64,000 nucleotides of DNA from Auraticoccus cholistanensis (GTDB lineage Bacteria; Actinomycetota; Actinomycetes; Propionibacteriales; Propionibacteriaceae). A model generated the notes under the pieces. It did no database searches. It was not told the DNA's origin and was given only the letters and a program-made list of their open reading frames with translations. The stretch covers positions 44,530-108,529 of the forward strand of contig NZ_WPCU01000001.1 in the NCBI RefSeq assembly GCF_009742705.1. The letters are read 5' to 3'. Shown here piece by piece: positions 7,777 through 16,704 of this stretch; within the stretch, counting starts at the first letter, position 1; every line of letters starts with the position of its first letter. A program made the translations under genes and the position numbers.

Positions 7777-9783
7777 TTATACGTTCTCTACGGTCAGCAC
7801 CTCGAAGCGGTCGATCGCGGGCAGCTCGATCTTGAGGTCGTCCCCCACCCGCCGCCAGGACGGCTCGACGCCGGCCACCCGACACCGCACCCGCAGCTCC
7901 TGCGACCCGGGGCCGACGGGGACGCACAGCCGCGCCGGCGCCACCGTCACCGGCGGCAGCGACCGCTGCGCCGCGTCCCCGGAGTGGTTGAGCAGGTGCA
8001 CGGCGATGCCGGTGTCGAAGCGTGCCGGGACGACCTGCACCTGCAGCGGCAGCGTGGTCACCATCCGCAGCGGCTCGGTGGTGAGCGCGAGAACCTGCTC
8101 GACCCAGGCGTCCCGCACCCGGCCCAGCCCGAGCCGGCGGTAGACCAGCCCGGGACGCCAGGGCATCAGCGCCAGCCGTCCCGCCCCGACGTCGCCGCTC
8201 AGCCAGCCCGGGTGGGCGGTGTCGCGGTGGCCGTAGCAGGCCTCCGGAGGTCCGTAGCGGGCGCGCCCGAGCGAGGGCCACGCGGTGGTGGCCGCCGCCG
8301 TCGGCCGCAGCACCTCGAAGGCGCCCAGGACCGGGGCGAGGTCGCCGGGGAAGGTGCCGTCGAGGCGCAGGTGCAGCGACCGCAGCGACTCCTCGCCGGT
8401 GAACCGGGCGACGCGCCGGGCCAGCGGCTGGTCGACGAGCTGGCAGGTGTCCTGCTCCCAGCCGGAGTCCCCGGTGGCCACCACCGACGCCCCGGCGGCC
8501 ATCGCGGCCCGCAGCGCCGCCACCGCGGCAGCCGGCAGCGGTCCCAGGTCGGGCAGCACCAGCAGCGCGTAGCGGTCGGCGGCGACCTCGGCGAGGCGGT
8601 CGAGGCGGACCACGTCGAAGGGGACGTGGGCCTCGCCGAGGCCGAGGTAGCAGCCCTGGAACTCATCGGTCCGACGCTCGAAGTCCGGGTCGTCGGGATC
8701 GGCGCCGCGCACCAGGGCGACCCGGGCGACCGAGTGCAGGCCCGTGTAGAGGTCGGCGTGGTCGCGGTGGAAGCGGGTGATCTCCCGACCGGTGGCCAGC
8801 GCGCCGAAGGGGCTGTCCGCGGGCGTCCCCATCACGTAGGTGGACGGCTGGGCGCCGTGCGCGATCGCCTGCAGCAGGTACTGCGCGAAGTGCTCGGGGT
8901 CCTCGCCCGCCCACCGGTAGGGCATGTCGACGAAGCCCACGGAGTTGACCAGCACCGGCCGGTCGGCGCGCGAGGAGCGGGCGGCGCTGACGGCCTCGGC
9001 GGTGGCGTGGTGCCACATCGGGCGCCCGACGGCGTTGTTCGCCTCGTGGAAGGTGATGTCGGCCCGGTCGCCGAGGATGAGCGCGGCCTCGGGGTTGAGC
9101 CGCTGGACGTGGGCCCGCATCCGGGCGGTGAGGTCGTCGAGCACGCCGGCCGACCACCGTCGCCAGGTGGGGTAGCCGGGGTCGCCCTTGCCGCGGGGCA
9201 GCGGGGTACCGGGGGCGTGCTCGGCGAACCCGCGCTGGCACGAGCCGCAGTGGCAGACGCCCCAGTAGCGGCGGCTGTAGTCGTACTCGTTGAACGACAT
9301 CCAGTTGAAGAAGAAGCCGCTGAGGGGGTAGCGCTGCAGCACCTCGGCGACGATCTCGAAGACCTCGTGCTGGTAGTAGTCGCCGCTGGGGCAGACGCTG
9401 ACGTAGTCGTTGTAGACCTGGTTGGCGCCGTCGGCGTCGACGAAGCACCACTCCGGGTGCTCCTCGGCGCGTCGCCGGTCGACCTTGGAGAAGTCCATCC
9501 GGCCGAGCACCCGGACGCCGCGGGCGGCCGCGGCGGCGGTGGCGTCGCCGACCAGGTCGCCGGAGGGTCGCTGGGCCAGGGCGGGGTTGACGGTCTGGCT
9601 GGCCAGGTCGCTGGGGTGGTTGGCGATGATGCCGCCCACGCTGAGCAGCCAGACGCCGGCGCCGTAGTCCTCGATGAAGTCCAGCACCGCCTCCACGTCC
9701 AGGCCGGCGTCGATCTCGCGCAGGTTGGTCTGGAAGGTGCGGAAGGGCTGCTGCCACCAGGGCCTGGCCGGTGCGGTGCTCAC
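7777..9783 (-). CDS. GHL6-type putative glycoside hydrolase with GATase-like/trimerisation domain
   Basis: A 668-residue protein. The N-terminal half looks like the hypothetical glycoside hydrolase family 6 TIM-barrel fold: WLLSVGGIIANHP, then RVLGRMDFSKVD, HPEWCFVDADG, and GFFFNWMSFNEYDYS with a CHCGSC motif after it. The middle (about 370-530) resembles the beta-galactosidase trimerisation domain and the C-terminus is a beta-sandwich. There is no signal peptide. Its ATG overlaps the stop of the GarR-like gene by four bases, so it is coupled to it. The activity is unassigned; its catalytic residues cannot be named with confidence. Confidence 0.72.
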   Translation of the reverse strand: MSTAPARPWWQQPFRTFQTNLREIDAGLDVEAVLDFIEDYGAGVWLLSVGGIIANHPSDLASQTVNPALAQRPSGDLVGDATAAAAARGVRVLGRMDFSKVDRRRAEEHPEWCFVDADGANQVYNDYVSVCPSGDYYQHEVFEIVAEVLQRYPLSGFFFNWMSFNEYDYSRRYWGVCHCGSCQRGFAEHAPGTPLPRGKGDPGYPTWRRWSAGVLDDLTARMRAHVQRLNPEAALILGDRADITFHEANNAVGRPMWHHATAEAVSAARSSRADRPVLVNSVGFVDMPYRWAGEDPEHFAQYLLQAIAHGAQPSTYVMGTPADSPFGALATGREITRFHRDHADLYTGLHSVARVALVRGADPDDPDFERRTDEFQGCYLGLGEAHVPFDVVRLDRLAEVAADRYALLVLPDLGPLPAAAVAALRAAMAAGASVVATGDSGWEQDTCQLVDQPLARRVARFTGEESLRSLHLRLDGTFPGDLAPVLGAFEVLRPTAAATTAWPSLGRARYGPPEACYGHRDTAHPGWLSGDVGAGRLALMPWRPGLVYRRLGLGRVRDAWVEQVLALTTEPLRMVTTLPLQVQVVPARFDTGIAVHLLNHSGDAAQRSLPPVTVAPARLCVPVGPGSQELRVRCRVAGVEPSWRRVGDDLKIELPAIDRFEVLTVENV

Positions 9784-10649
9784 TCGGCGGCCTCGTCGGA
9801 GACCAGCCGGATGAGGGCGGAGTGGTCGAGCTCGCCCCAGTCCCGGGCCAGGGCGGCGTCCATCTGGGCGGCGACCACGGCGGTGCCGGGCAGCGTGATG
9901 CCGAGGTGCTCGGCCGCCTGCTGGGCCAGCGACAGGTCCTTGCGGTGGAGCCGGAGCCGGAAGCCGGGCTCGAAGGTGCCGTCGAGCATCCGCTGGCCGT
10001 GCAGCTCGAGGATGCGGGAGGAGGCGAACCCGCCGGAGAGCGACTCACGCACCACCGCCGGGTCCACGCCCGCGGCCCGGGCCAGCGCCAGACCCTCGGC
10101 CACGGCCTGGATGGTCTGGGCGACGATGACCTGGTTCGCCACCTTGGCGGTCTGGCCGGCGCCGACGCGGCCGATGTGGGTGATCTTGCGGCCCATCACC
10201 TGCAGCAGCGGCATCGCCCGGGCCACCGGGGCGTCGTCGCCGCCGACGAAGACGGTGAGCGCGCCGTCGCGGGCGCCGACCTCGCCGCCGGAGACCGGGG
10301 CGTCGACGTAGTCGCTGCCGGCCGCGGTGATCCGCCCGGCGAACTCGACCGTCCGGACGGGGGAGATGGATGACATGTCGACCACCAGCGAACCGGGGGC
10401 GAGGCCCGCCGCCACGCCGTCCTCGCCGAAGAGCACCGTCTCGACGTCGGGGGTGTCGGGGAGCATGCAGATGACGACCTCGCACTGCTCGGCCACCTCG
10501 CGGGGGGAGCCCGCCGCGACGGCGCCCTGCTCCACCAGCGGCTGCGAGCGCTCACGGACCCGGTGCACCACCAGCTGGTGACCCGCGGTGATCAGGTTGC
10601 TGGCCATGGGGATCCCCATCACGCCCAGACCGATGAAACCGACTGCCAC
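9780..10649 (-). CDS. NAD(P)-dependent dehydrogenase, GarR/3-hydroxyisobutyrate family
   Basis: A 289-residue beta-hydroxyacid dehydrogenase, the family that includes tartronate-semialdehyde reductase. It has the Rossmann motif GFIGLGVMG at the N-terminus, the substrate motif DAPVSGGEVGARDG (about 117-130) and the catalytic Lys in GQTAKVANQ (about 170). The GTG start at 10649 is preceded by GAGGAGG. It is divergent from a LacI gene across an operator-rich promoter. A hydroxypyruvate-isomerase-like gene lies nearby, which fits interconversion of hydroxypyruvate, tartronate semialdehyde and glycerate (inference). Confidence 0.85.
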   Translation of the reverse strand: MAVGFIGLGVMGIPMASNLITAGHQLVVHRVRERSQPLVEQGAVAAGSPREVAEQCEVVICMLPDTPDVETVLFGEDGVAAGLAPGSLVVDMSSISPVRTVEFAGRITAAGSDYVDAPVSGGEVGARDGALTVFVGGDDAPVARAMPLLQVMGRKITHIGRVGAGQTAKVANQVIVAQTIQAVAEGLALARAAGVDPAVVRESLSGGFASSRILELHGQRMLDGTFEPGFRLRLHRKDLSLAQQAAEHLGITLPGTAVVAAQMDAALARDWGELDHSALIRLVSDEAAE

Positions 10650-10690
10650 AGAACCTCCTCGTCCGTGGTGCACGCCCAGTGGTGCACCGT

Positions 10691-10719
10691 TACACCTGGT
10701 GTACCGGTACACTAGTGTA
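10691..10719. promoter_or_regulatory. Overlapping palindromic operators in a divergent promoter
   Basis: Three perfect palindromes overlap in 29 bases: TACACC-T-GGTGTA (10691-10703), GTGTACCGGTACAC (10699-10712, with the central CG usual for LacI operators) and TACACTAGTGTA (10708-10719). Two direct copies of TGGTGCAC lie just to the left (10666-10673 and 10680-10687). The site sits between the GarR-like gene and the LacI gene, so it is a likely shared operator. Confidence 0.65.
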
Positions 10720-10779
10720 GGCCTGCCCGTGGAGCAAGACCCGGTCGTCGGGTATCCCGGTGCAGGAGGGGGTGTGGCC

Positions 10780-11814
10780 ATGGGACGGTCCGGACGGGCC
10801 ACCATCAACGACGTCGCCGAGCGGGCGGGCGTCTCCAAGACGGCGGTGTCGAAGGTGCTCAACGGCACCGGTTCGATCTCCCCCGCCACCCGGGCACGCG
10901 TGCTGCAGGCGGCGCGCGACCTGCGCTGGCAGCCCAGCGCGCACGCCGTCGCGCTGCGCCGGGCGCGCTCGCAGACCGTGGCCCTGGTCCTCAACGGCCA
11001 CGACGGGCCGCCGTCGGTGTCGGTGACCACCGCCGAGCTGATCACCGGCATCGAGACCACGTTGAGCAGCCGCGGCTACGGCCTGCTGCTGCACCTGGTG
11101 GACGAGTCGCGCGACGGCGAGGCCGACATCTACCGGCAGCTGGTGGACGCCGGCCGGGTGGACGGCGCGATCCTCACCGACAGCGTGGTCGGCGACCACC
11201 GCCCGGCGCTGCTGCGCGAGCTGGGGCTGCCCGCGGTCCTGGTGGGGACGCCGGAGGCCGGTGACCCGGTCCCGCACGTGCGCACCGACCCGCGCCCGGC
11301 CATCGACCAGGCGGTGGAGCACCTGGCCTCGCTCGGGCACCGACGGCTCGGCTTCATCGGCGGCCCCCGCGACCGGGTGCAGGCGATGCTGCGGCGGGAG
11401 GCCTTCGAGGCGTCGGTGCGCGCGCACGGGCTCGAGCTGTCCGCGGTGGTCTCGACCGCGTACTCCGGCGAGGCCAGCGCGCGGGCCACCCGCGAGGTGC
11501 TCCGCGGCCCCACGCCGCCGACCGCGCTGCTCTACGGCAACGACACCATGGCCATCGCCGGCATCAAGGCCGCCCGCGACCTCGGGCTGCGCACCCCGCA
11601 GGACCTGTCGGTGATCGGCGCCGAGGGTCTGCCGGTGGGTGCCTGGATCGACCCACCGCTGACCACGGTGCAGCGCCAGGTCGTGCTGCGCGGGCAGGTG
11701 GCGGCGCAGCTGATGCTGCGCGAGCTGGGCATCGAGGTGCCCGAGCTCGACTGGAGCGGTGACGAGGAGCTGCTGGTCCGCGGCTCGACCGCGCCCCCGC
11801 CGCCCGGGTCCTGA
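10780..11814 (+). CDS. LacI-family transcriptional regulator
   Basis: A 344-residue regulator with an N-terminal helix-turn-helix (TINDVAERAGVSKTAVSKVLNG, read in two parts around residues 7-28), a hinge and a sugar-binding core ending at about residue 330. The ATG at 10780 was chosen over the in-frame GTG six bases earlier because AGGAGG is properly spaced from the ATG. It is divergent from the GarR-like/GHL6 unit and probably represses that unit and itself through the palindromes at 10691-10719. Confidence 0.92.
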   Translation: MGRSGRATINDVAERAGVSKTAVSKVLNGTGSISPATRARVLQAARDLRWQPSAHAVALRRARSQTVALVLNGHDGPPSVSVTTAELITGIETTLSSRGYGLLLHLVDESRDGEADIYRQLVDAGRVDGAILTDSVVGDHRPALLRELGLPAVLVGTPEAGDPVPHVRTDPRPAIDQAVEHLASLGHRRLGFIGGPRDRVQAMLRREAFEASVRAHGLELSAVVSTAYSGEASARATREVLRGPTPPTALLYGNDTMAIAGIKAARDLGLRTPQDLSVIGAEGLPVGAWIDPPLTTVQRQVVLRGQVAAQLMLRELGIEVPELDWSGDEELLVRGSTAPPPPGS

Positions 11815-11859
11815 CGGGCCCGGACGGCCGGGGGCCGCCGCCGGCAGCCCGACGTCAGG
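11810..11859. terminator. Candidate bidirectional terminator between convergent genes
   Basis: The gap between the convergent LacI and GHL6 genes has an outer inverted repeat CCTGACG/CGTCAGG (11810-11816, 11853-11859) around an inner CGGCC-GGG-GGCCG hairpin (11825-11837). There is no clear T tract, as is usual in very GC-rich genomes. Confidence 0.4.
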
Positions 11860-13978
11860 CGGTCACCCAGCGCAGGTGGACGACCTCGAGCAGCTCGACG
11901 CCCTCGACCCGGACCCGGGCGAAGCCGTCGACGACCTCCACCGGTGCCGGCGTCCCGGCCACGACCAGCTCCGCCTCGGCCGTCCGCACCCCGTCCGGGA
12001 GGCGGACCGAGACGGTCTGCGGCGGCAGCGGGATCGTCTCGCGGTTCTGCCCCCGCATGGCCATCGGGTTGGTCAGGTTGACCACGGCCACGGCCACCTC
12101 GTCGGTCCCGGTGCGCACGGCCACGTCGACCAGCCCGGCCCCCTCCACCCGGACGCCGGCGCCCTGCTCGCCCAGGGCCCAGCCGACGGCGTTGGCGATC
12201 AGCCGGCCGTGGTCGGACTGCAGCGCGTCCCAGTAGATGTGGCCGATGTCGAAGGCCAGGTGCACGGTGCGACCACCCGAGGGGTGGGTGCGGGCCACCA
12301 CGGCCGGGCGGGCGGTGCCAGGACGGGGGTAGACCTCCTCCATCGGCAGGTCGGGGTAGTCGGGGACGAAGCGGAACACCACCTCGGCGTCGTCGGCCGC
12401 CTCGACGCCGAGCAGCCGGGTGCCGCCGACGATGCGCTGCGCGCCCTCGAAACCGCGGTTGACCGGGTGCTCTCCGCAGAGGCTGATGTAGTTGTTCTTC
12501 ACCGGACCGCGGACGTCCTCGACCACCCGGACGCCGAGCAGGCCGGCGAGGCTCGCCCGGTCGGTCGCGGTGGTGGGCGGCAGCCCGGAGTCGAAGGCGG
12601 CGACCAGGCTGCCGCCGGCGGCCACGAAGGCCTCGACGACCGCCACCTGCTGGGCGGTCAGCTCGGCCGCGTGCGGCAGCACCAGCACCCGGATGCCCTC
12701 CAGGCGCTGCAGCGAGAGCTTCTCGTCGGCGACGTACTCGAAGGGGATCCGGGCCTCGACCAGGGCGTGGTAGAAGCCGTCCTCGTGGCTGCTGGGTGCG
12801 CCGTGGCTGGCCCAGGGGTTGGTGCTGGAGCCGGTCTTGGTGTCGAGCAGCGCGACCTCGGCGGTGACGGGGAGGCGGGAGAACAGCGGCTCGCAGCGCT
12901 CGTGCAGCAGGTAGGCGTCCACCACCGGCTGTATCCAGCGGGTGTCGAAGCACTCGGCCTTGAACTTGGTGAACCACGGCTGCGCGCCCTGGGCGAAGCC
13001 GTCGACGATCCAGGTGCGCAGCTCGTGGCCGTCGGCGACGGAGTCCTTCCAGCGCAGCAGCGGCGACTCGGGCCCGACGGAGGTGATGAGGCAGACCGGG
13101 CGGTCGGGGAAGAGCCCGCGGGTGCGCTTGCCGATCCGGCCCGGGGTCCAGGCGGCCTCGGTGCCGGAGCGGCCCTGCTTGTCGACGAAGAACATCGGGT
13201 AGCGGTCGTCGACCATCTCGCGGACCAGGTCGCGGGTGAGCATGGCGCCGCGGTTGGGGATGAACCGCACGTGCGGGCGGATCTCGCGGACGGCGTCGTC
13301 CCAGCGGACCACCAGCTCGCTGAGCCGGCGGCTGCGCCAGGCGGCGTAGACGGGCCAGGCGGGGTCGTCGGGGACGTCGGCGCGGGGGAGCCGGTGGCCG
13401 GTGTCGGCCAGGAAGGCCCGCGCGGTCTCCTCGGCGTAGGACACCCCGCCGTGGCCCTCCCAGCGGTTGGCGAAGACGGCGTCGACGTCGTAGCGGGTGA
13501 CGATCTCGCGGGCGACGTCGGTCATGTAGTCGCGGTGGTAGCTGCTGCAGGGGTCGGTCAGCCAGACCCCCGGCTGGGACGCGTGGGGGATCGGCCGGCC
13601 CTCGACGTCGCGGGCGAGCCACTCGGGGTGGGCCTCGGCGGCGTCGGCGTGGACGGCGTGCGGGTCGACCCTGGCCATCACGTGCATGCCGAGGCTGCGG
13701 GCGCCCTCGACCAGCGCACCGAACGGGTCGGAGTCGCCGAGGTGGGCGCTGCGGTGGTGGAAGGGGATGTCTGTCGGGTAGAAGGCCATGTAGCCGCCGG
13801 CGCTGAGGCAGAGCGCGTTGGAGCGGGAGCGGCGCATCACGTCGAGCCAGAAGTCGACGTCCAGCACGGCCGGGTCGTCGTCGGTGAAGGTCAGCTGCGT
13901 CCAGCGGGTCGCCGAGCGGTACCAGTCCGGGGAGCGGTCCGCCCACGGGCTTTCGGGCTTCAGTGCCGTGATCGCCAC
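11855..13978 (-). CDS. Second GHL6-type putative glycoside hydrolase
   Basis: A 707-residue relative of the protein at 7777-9783. It has ALCLSAGGYMAFYPTD, HVMARVDPHAVH, HPEWLARDVEGRPI and the substrate-barrel segment VDAVFANRWEGHG, then a long helical region and a GATase-like trimerisation domain (about 400-580), and a C-terminal beta-domain. There is no signal peptide. The GTG start at 13978 is preceded by an AAAGG-like site. It is divergent from the hydroxypyruvate-isomerase-like gene across a palindrome. Two members of this poorly characterised family in one cluster suggest successive steps on related substrates (inference). Confidence 0.7.
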   Translation of the reverse strand: MAITALKPESPWADRSPDWYRSATRWTQLTFTDDDPAVLDVDFWLDVMRRSRSNALCLSAGGYMAFYPTDIPFHHRSAHLGDSDPFGALVEGARSLGMHVMARVDPHAVHADAAEAHPEWLARDVEGRPIPHASQPGVWLTDPCSSYHRDYMTDVAREIVTRYDVDAVFANRWEGHGGVSYAEETARAFLADTGHRLPRADVPDDPAWPVYAAWRSRRLSELVVRWDDAVREIRPHVRFIPNRGAMLTRDLVREMVDDRYPMFFVDKQGRSGTEAAWTPGRIGKRTRGLFPDRPVCLITSVGPESPLLRWKDSVADGHELRTWIVDGFAQGAQPWFTKFKAECFDTRWIQPVVDAYLLHERCEPLFSRLPVTAEVALLDTKTGSSTNPWASHGAPSSHEDGFYHALVEARIPFEYVADEKLSLQRLEGIRVLVLPHAAELTAQQVAVVEAFVAAGGSLVAAFDSGLPPTTATDRASLAGLLGVRVVEDVRGPVKNNYISLCGEHPVNRGFEGAQRIVGGTRLLGVEAADDAEVVFRFVPDYPDLPMEEVYPRPGTARPAVVARTHPSGGRTVHLAFDIGHIYWDALQSDHGRLIANAVGWALGEQGAGVRVEGAGLVDVAVRTGTDEVAVAVVNLTNPMAMRGQNRETIPLPPQTVSVRLPDGVRTAEAELVVAGTPAPVEVVDGFARVRVEGVELLEVVHLRWVTA

Positions 13979-14004
13979 GAGGCGCCTTTCGTCGGGGGAA
14001 TATT

Positions 14005-14030
14005 GCTATACATGCTGACATGTACAGCAA
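14005..14030. promoter_or_regulatory. Extended inverted repeat in a divergent promoter
   Basis: Arms TGCT-x-TACATG and CATGTA-x-AGCA flank a CTGA centre, giving ten paired positions per side with one mismatch. The site lies between the divergent GHL6 and hydroxypyruvate-isomerase-like genes. The GntR-family gene two positions downstream is the obvious candidate regulator; a LacI protein is the alternative. Confidence 0.6.
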
Positions 14031-14050
14031 GGTTCTGCCAAGGTGGGAGC

Positions 14051-14854
14051 ATGAAGTGGAACGAGTTCGTGGTCAGCGCCAACCTCTCGCTGCTCTTCGC
14101 CGAGCTGCCCTACGCCGAGCGCTTCCGGGCGGCGGCGGAGGCGGGGTTCACCGCGGTCGAGACCTGGTGGCCGTTCGCCGAGGCCGTCCCGGCCGGGCGT
14201 GAGGTCGACGAGCTGCTGCAGGCGATCGAGGCCAGCGGGCTGCGGCTGACCGGGCTCAACTTCTTCGCCGGCGACATGGCCGGCGGCGAGCGGGGCGTGG
14301 CCTGCCGGCCCGAGCGCGTCGAGGAGCTGACGGCGAGCACGGCCGTCCTGCTGCGGATCGCCGAGGCGACCGGCTGCCGCCACTTCAACCTGCTGCACGG
14401 CCAGCTCGACCTCGAGGGCGACGTCGAGCTGCAGCACCGCACGGCGGTGGGGGCCTACCGGCGGGCCGCCGAGGCGGTCGCCGCCGTGGGCGGCACCGTG
14501 CTGGTGGAGCCGCTGGCCCGCGGGCTGAACGGGAGTTACCCGCTGACCACGCACACCGAGGTGCTCGAGCTGGTCGACGAGGCGGGTGTGCCCGGGCTGT
14601 CGCTGCTGCTCGACACCTTCCACCTGGGCATGAACGGGGTCGACGTGCCCGCGGCCGTCGAGGCCTCGGCGGGGCGGATCGGTCACGTGCAGGTGGCCGA
14701 CGTGCGTGACCGGCACGAGCCCGGCAGCGGCGAGCTGGACTGGGACGCGATCGCGGCCGCGCTGCGGCGGGCGGGCTACGACGGGGTGGTCGGCGCGGAG
14801 TACCGGCCGGCGGGCGGCACCGTCGCCGGGCTCGGGTGGCTGGATCCTGCCTAG
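14051..14854 (+). CDS. hyi: Hydroxypyruvate isomerase-like TIM-barrel sugar isomerase
   Basis: A 267-residue protein of the xylose-isomerase-like TIM-barrel superfamily, closest in outline to hydroxypyruvate isomerase (interconverts hydroxypyruvate and tartronate semialdehyde). It has ANLSLLFAELPYAERF at the start, then the metal-ligand segments VLVEPLARG (Glu near 152), LLLDTFHLGMN, GELDW and VGAEYRPAG. The length matches the family. The ATG is preceded by GTGGGAG. It is followed by a GntR regulator on the same strand. The exact sugar acid is uncertain, so the symbol is provisional. Confidence 0.78.
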   Translation: MKWNEFVVSANLSLLFAELPYAERFRAAAEAGFTAVETWWPFAEAVPAGREVDELLQAIEASGLRLTGLNFFAGDMAGGERGVACRPERVEELTASTAVLLRIAEATGCRHFNLLHGQLDLEGDVELQHRTAVGAYRRAAEAVAAVGGTVLVEPLARGLNGSYPLTTHTEVLELVDEAGVPGLSLLLDTFHLGMNGVDVPAAVEASAGRIGHVQVADVRDRHEPGSGELDWDAIAAALRRAGYDGVVGAEYRPAGGTVAGLGWLDPA

Positions 14855-14950
14855 TCCCGGGGCTGTCATCATGGGGCTGCACCGGAGCGCGTCTGGCGTG
14901 CCCTGGTGCCGATCCGAACCGTCAGCCGAAGCCAGCCGGGAGGTCTGCGC

Positions 14951-15616
14951 GTGGCCACCACGATGAGTCAGTTCAAGCTCGGACCCTCCTCGCTCACCGA
15001 GGCGGTCTTCGAGTCGCTGCGGGCACGGATCATCAACGGCGAGATCGCCCCGGGTGAGAAGGTCACCGAGCAGCGGCTGGCCTCGGAGTACGGGGTGGCC
15101 CGGCCCACGGCGAAGTCCTGCCTGGAGCGGCTGACCGCGCTGGGGCTGCTGCGGCGGGTGGCGCACAAGTCGGCGGTGGTCCCGCAGCTGGGGGCGGCCG
15201 AGATCGACGACCTGTTCTTCGCGCGGACGACGTTCGAGGAGGCGGCCACCGCGCACCTGGCCGCCTCGCGCCGGGTCCCGGGCGAGACCGAGCGGGCGCA
15301 GTCGCTGATGGAGGCGGCCGCCTCGCGGGAGGACTTCGCCGAGCAGGTGCAGGCCGACATCGCCTTCCACTGGTCGCTGATCCGCGGGCTCGACAGCGAG
15401 CGGCTCACCCGGATGTACGAGATGATCTCCGGCGAGATCCACCTGACCATGGGCCAGTTCGCCGCCCACCGCCGCACCACCCCGTCGACCGTGGTGGCCG
15501 AGCACGCGGCGGTGATGACGGCGATCGCGGCCGGGGACGTGGACGGTGCCCGGGCCGCGATCGCCGACCACCTGGCCCGCTCCCGGGAGCGGGTGCTGGC
15601 CCAGCTGGAGGCCTGA
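14951..15616 (+). CDS. GntR-family regulator with FCD-type effector domain
   Basis: A 221-residue FadR-subfamily regulator. The winged helix (about 12-75) contains the GntR signature INGEIAPGEKVTEQRLASEYGV. The all-helical FCD domain (about 85-215) follows, with metal-ligand-like residues in DIAFHWSLI and EHAAVMTAI. The GTG start at 14951 has GGGAGG eight bases upstream; an in-frame ATG at 14963 is the alternative. It probably reads an organic or sugar-acid effector and binds palindromes such as 14005-14030 (inference). Confidence 0.9.
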   Translation: MATTMSQFKLGPSSLTEAVFESLRARIINGEIAPGEKVTEQRLASEYGVARPTAKSCLERLTALGLLRRVAHKSAVVPQLGAAEIDDLFFARTTFEEAATAHLAASRRVPGETERAQSLMEAAASREDFAEQVQADIAFHWSLIRGLDSERLTRMYEMISGEIHLTMGQFAAHRRTTPSTVVAEHAAVMTAIAAGDVDGARAAIADHLARSRERVLAQLEA

Positions 15617-15630
15617 GGCGGCTCAGCCTC
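15608..15630. terminator. Convergent terminator hairpin
   Basis: Stem GAGG-(c)-CTGAG, loop GCGG, stem CTCAG-CCTC with one bulged base spans the stops of the convergent GntR and GH43 genes. It is a plausible bidirectional terminator without a T tract. Confidence 0.45.
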
Positions 15631-16684
15631 GCGGGCGGAGGAAGGTCGGCACCTGCGGCGTCGCGCCGTCCTCGCCCCAGGTGAGCACCGCCGCGTACAT
15701 CACCCGGCGCTTCTGCGGGTCGGTGACCAGGCCCTCGTAGGGGCAGGGCTCGCCGTCCGGCGGGCACACCCAGCCGTGCAGGAACATCCGGTCGGGGCCG
15801 TCCTCGGTGACGACGTCGGCGCCGCCGGGGCCGCACAGCCCGGTGTTCCCCTGGTCGAGCAGGACGTGCTCGGGCTTGTCGGCGAAGGACCACAGGTCGG
15901 TGGAGCGGCGCCACACGGTGGCGTAGCGGCACTGGTCGTACCAGTTGGCCGAGGCCAGCAGCACGTACTGCTCGCCGCGCTTGACCATCACCGGGTTCTC
16001 GATGCTGTCGTCGTGGCGGAACAGCTCGGCGCTGACCGCGCCCTCGGCCAGGTGCAGGCCGTCGGCGGTGAGCTCGACCATGCGCAGCGTGCCGGGCGTC
16101 TTCTGGGTCTTGTAGGTGAGGTAGCGGCGGCCGTCGGTGTCGACGAAGGGGGCCGGGTCGATCACGCCGGAGGTCTGGTTCGGCCGGTCGGCGACCGGGT
16201 CCTCGCCGCCGTTGACCGGGCAGATCAGCGGGGTGTCGGAGGGCTCGTAGGGACCGGTCGGGCTCTGGGAGACGGCGGCGCCGATGCACCGCTGGCCGCC
16301 GAAGCCGGCGGCCGGGGCGGCGAACCAGAGCACGTAGCCGGCGGAGGTGCGGTCGACGTCGGGGGCCCAAGCGGCGAGCGTCTTGGTGGTCCAGTCGGGC
16401 CAGCGGGTCAGGGCGTTGCCGGGCAGGGCGGTCCAGGGGCCCTGCGGGTGGGTGGCGGTGGCCATCTTGACCCGGCCGCCGGTCATGAAGGCGTAGTAGC
16501 TGTGGCCCTCGCGGAAGATGCCGGGGTCGGCGGCCGGGTCGAGGACCGGTTGCGGGACCGCGGGGTCGGCGGCGGCCTGGTCGGCGGTGGGGCTGAGACC
16601 GAGGCCGAGGGCCACGGCGAGCGCGGCGAGGACGGCCACGAGGCGGCTGGCGCGTCGGGCGGGGGCGGGTGGGTGCGTGGGCAT
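15623..16684 (-). CDS. Secreted glycoside hydrolase family 43-like protein
   Basis: A 353-residue exported five-bladed beta-propeller glycosidase, the family of arabinanases, arabinofuranosidases and xylosidases. A Sec signal peptide covers residues 1-40 or so (hydrophobic LVAVLAALAVALGLGL, cleavage near AAADP). Candidate catalytic residues are Asp in AADPGIF (general base), Asp in VIDPAPF (pKa modulator) and Glu in SIENPVMV (acid). Length fits a single-domain GH43. It is the only clearly Sec-secreted hydrolase of this cluster, so it may make the first extracellular cut. Confidence 0.85.
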   Translation of the reverse strand: MPTHPPAPARRASRLVAVLAALAVALGLGLSPTADQAAADPAVPQPVLDPAADPGIFREGHSYYAFMTGGRVKMATATHPQGPWTALPGNALTRWPDWTTKTLAAWAPDVDRTSAGYVLWFAAPAAGFGGQRCIGAAVSQSPTGPYEPSDTPLICPVNGGEDPVADRPNQTSGVIDPAPFVDTDGRRYLTYKTQKTPGTLRMVELTADGLHLAEGAVSAELFRHDDSIENPVMVKRGEQYVLLASANWYDQCRYATVWRRSTDLWSFADKPEHVLLDQGNTGLCGPGGADVVTEDGPDRMFLHGWVCPPDGEPCPYEGLVTDPQKRRVMYAAVLTWGEDGATPQVPTFLRPRG

Positions 16685-16704
16685 GAAGACCTCCGGGAAG
16701 GCTT

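Noticed and set aside
7984..10311. A 775-codon plus-strand frame opposite the first GHL6 gene and the dehydrogenase
   Set aside because: Same shadow character; the minus-strand genes have ribosome sites, domains and four-base coupling.
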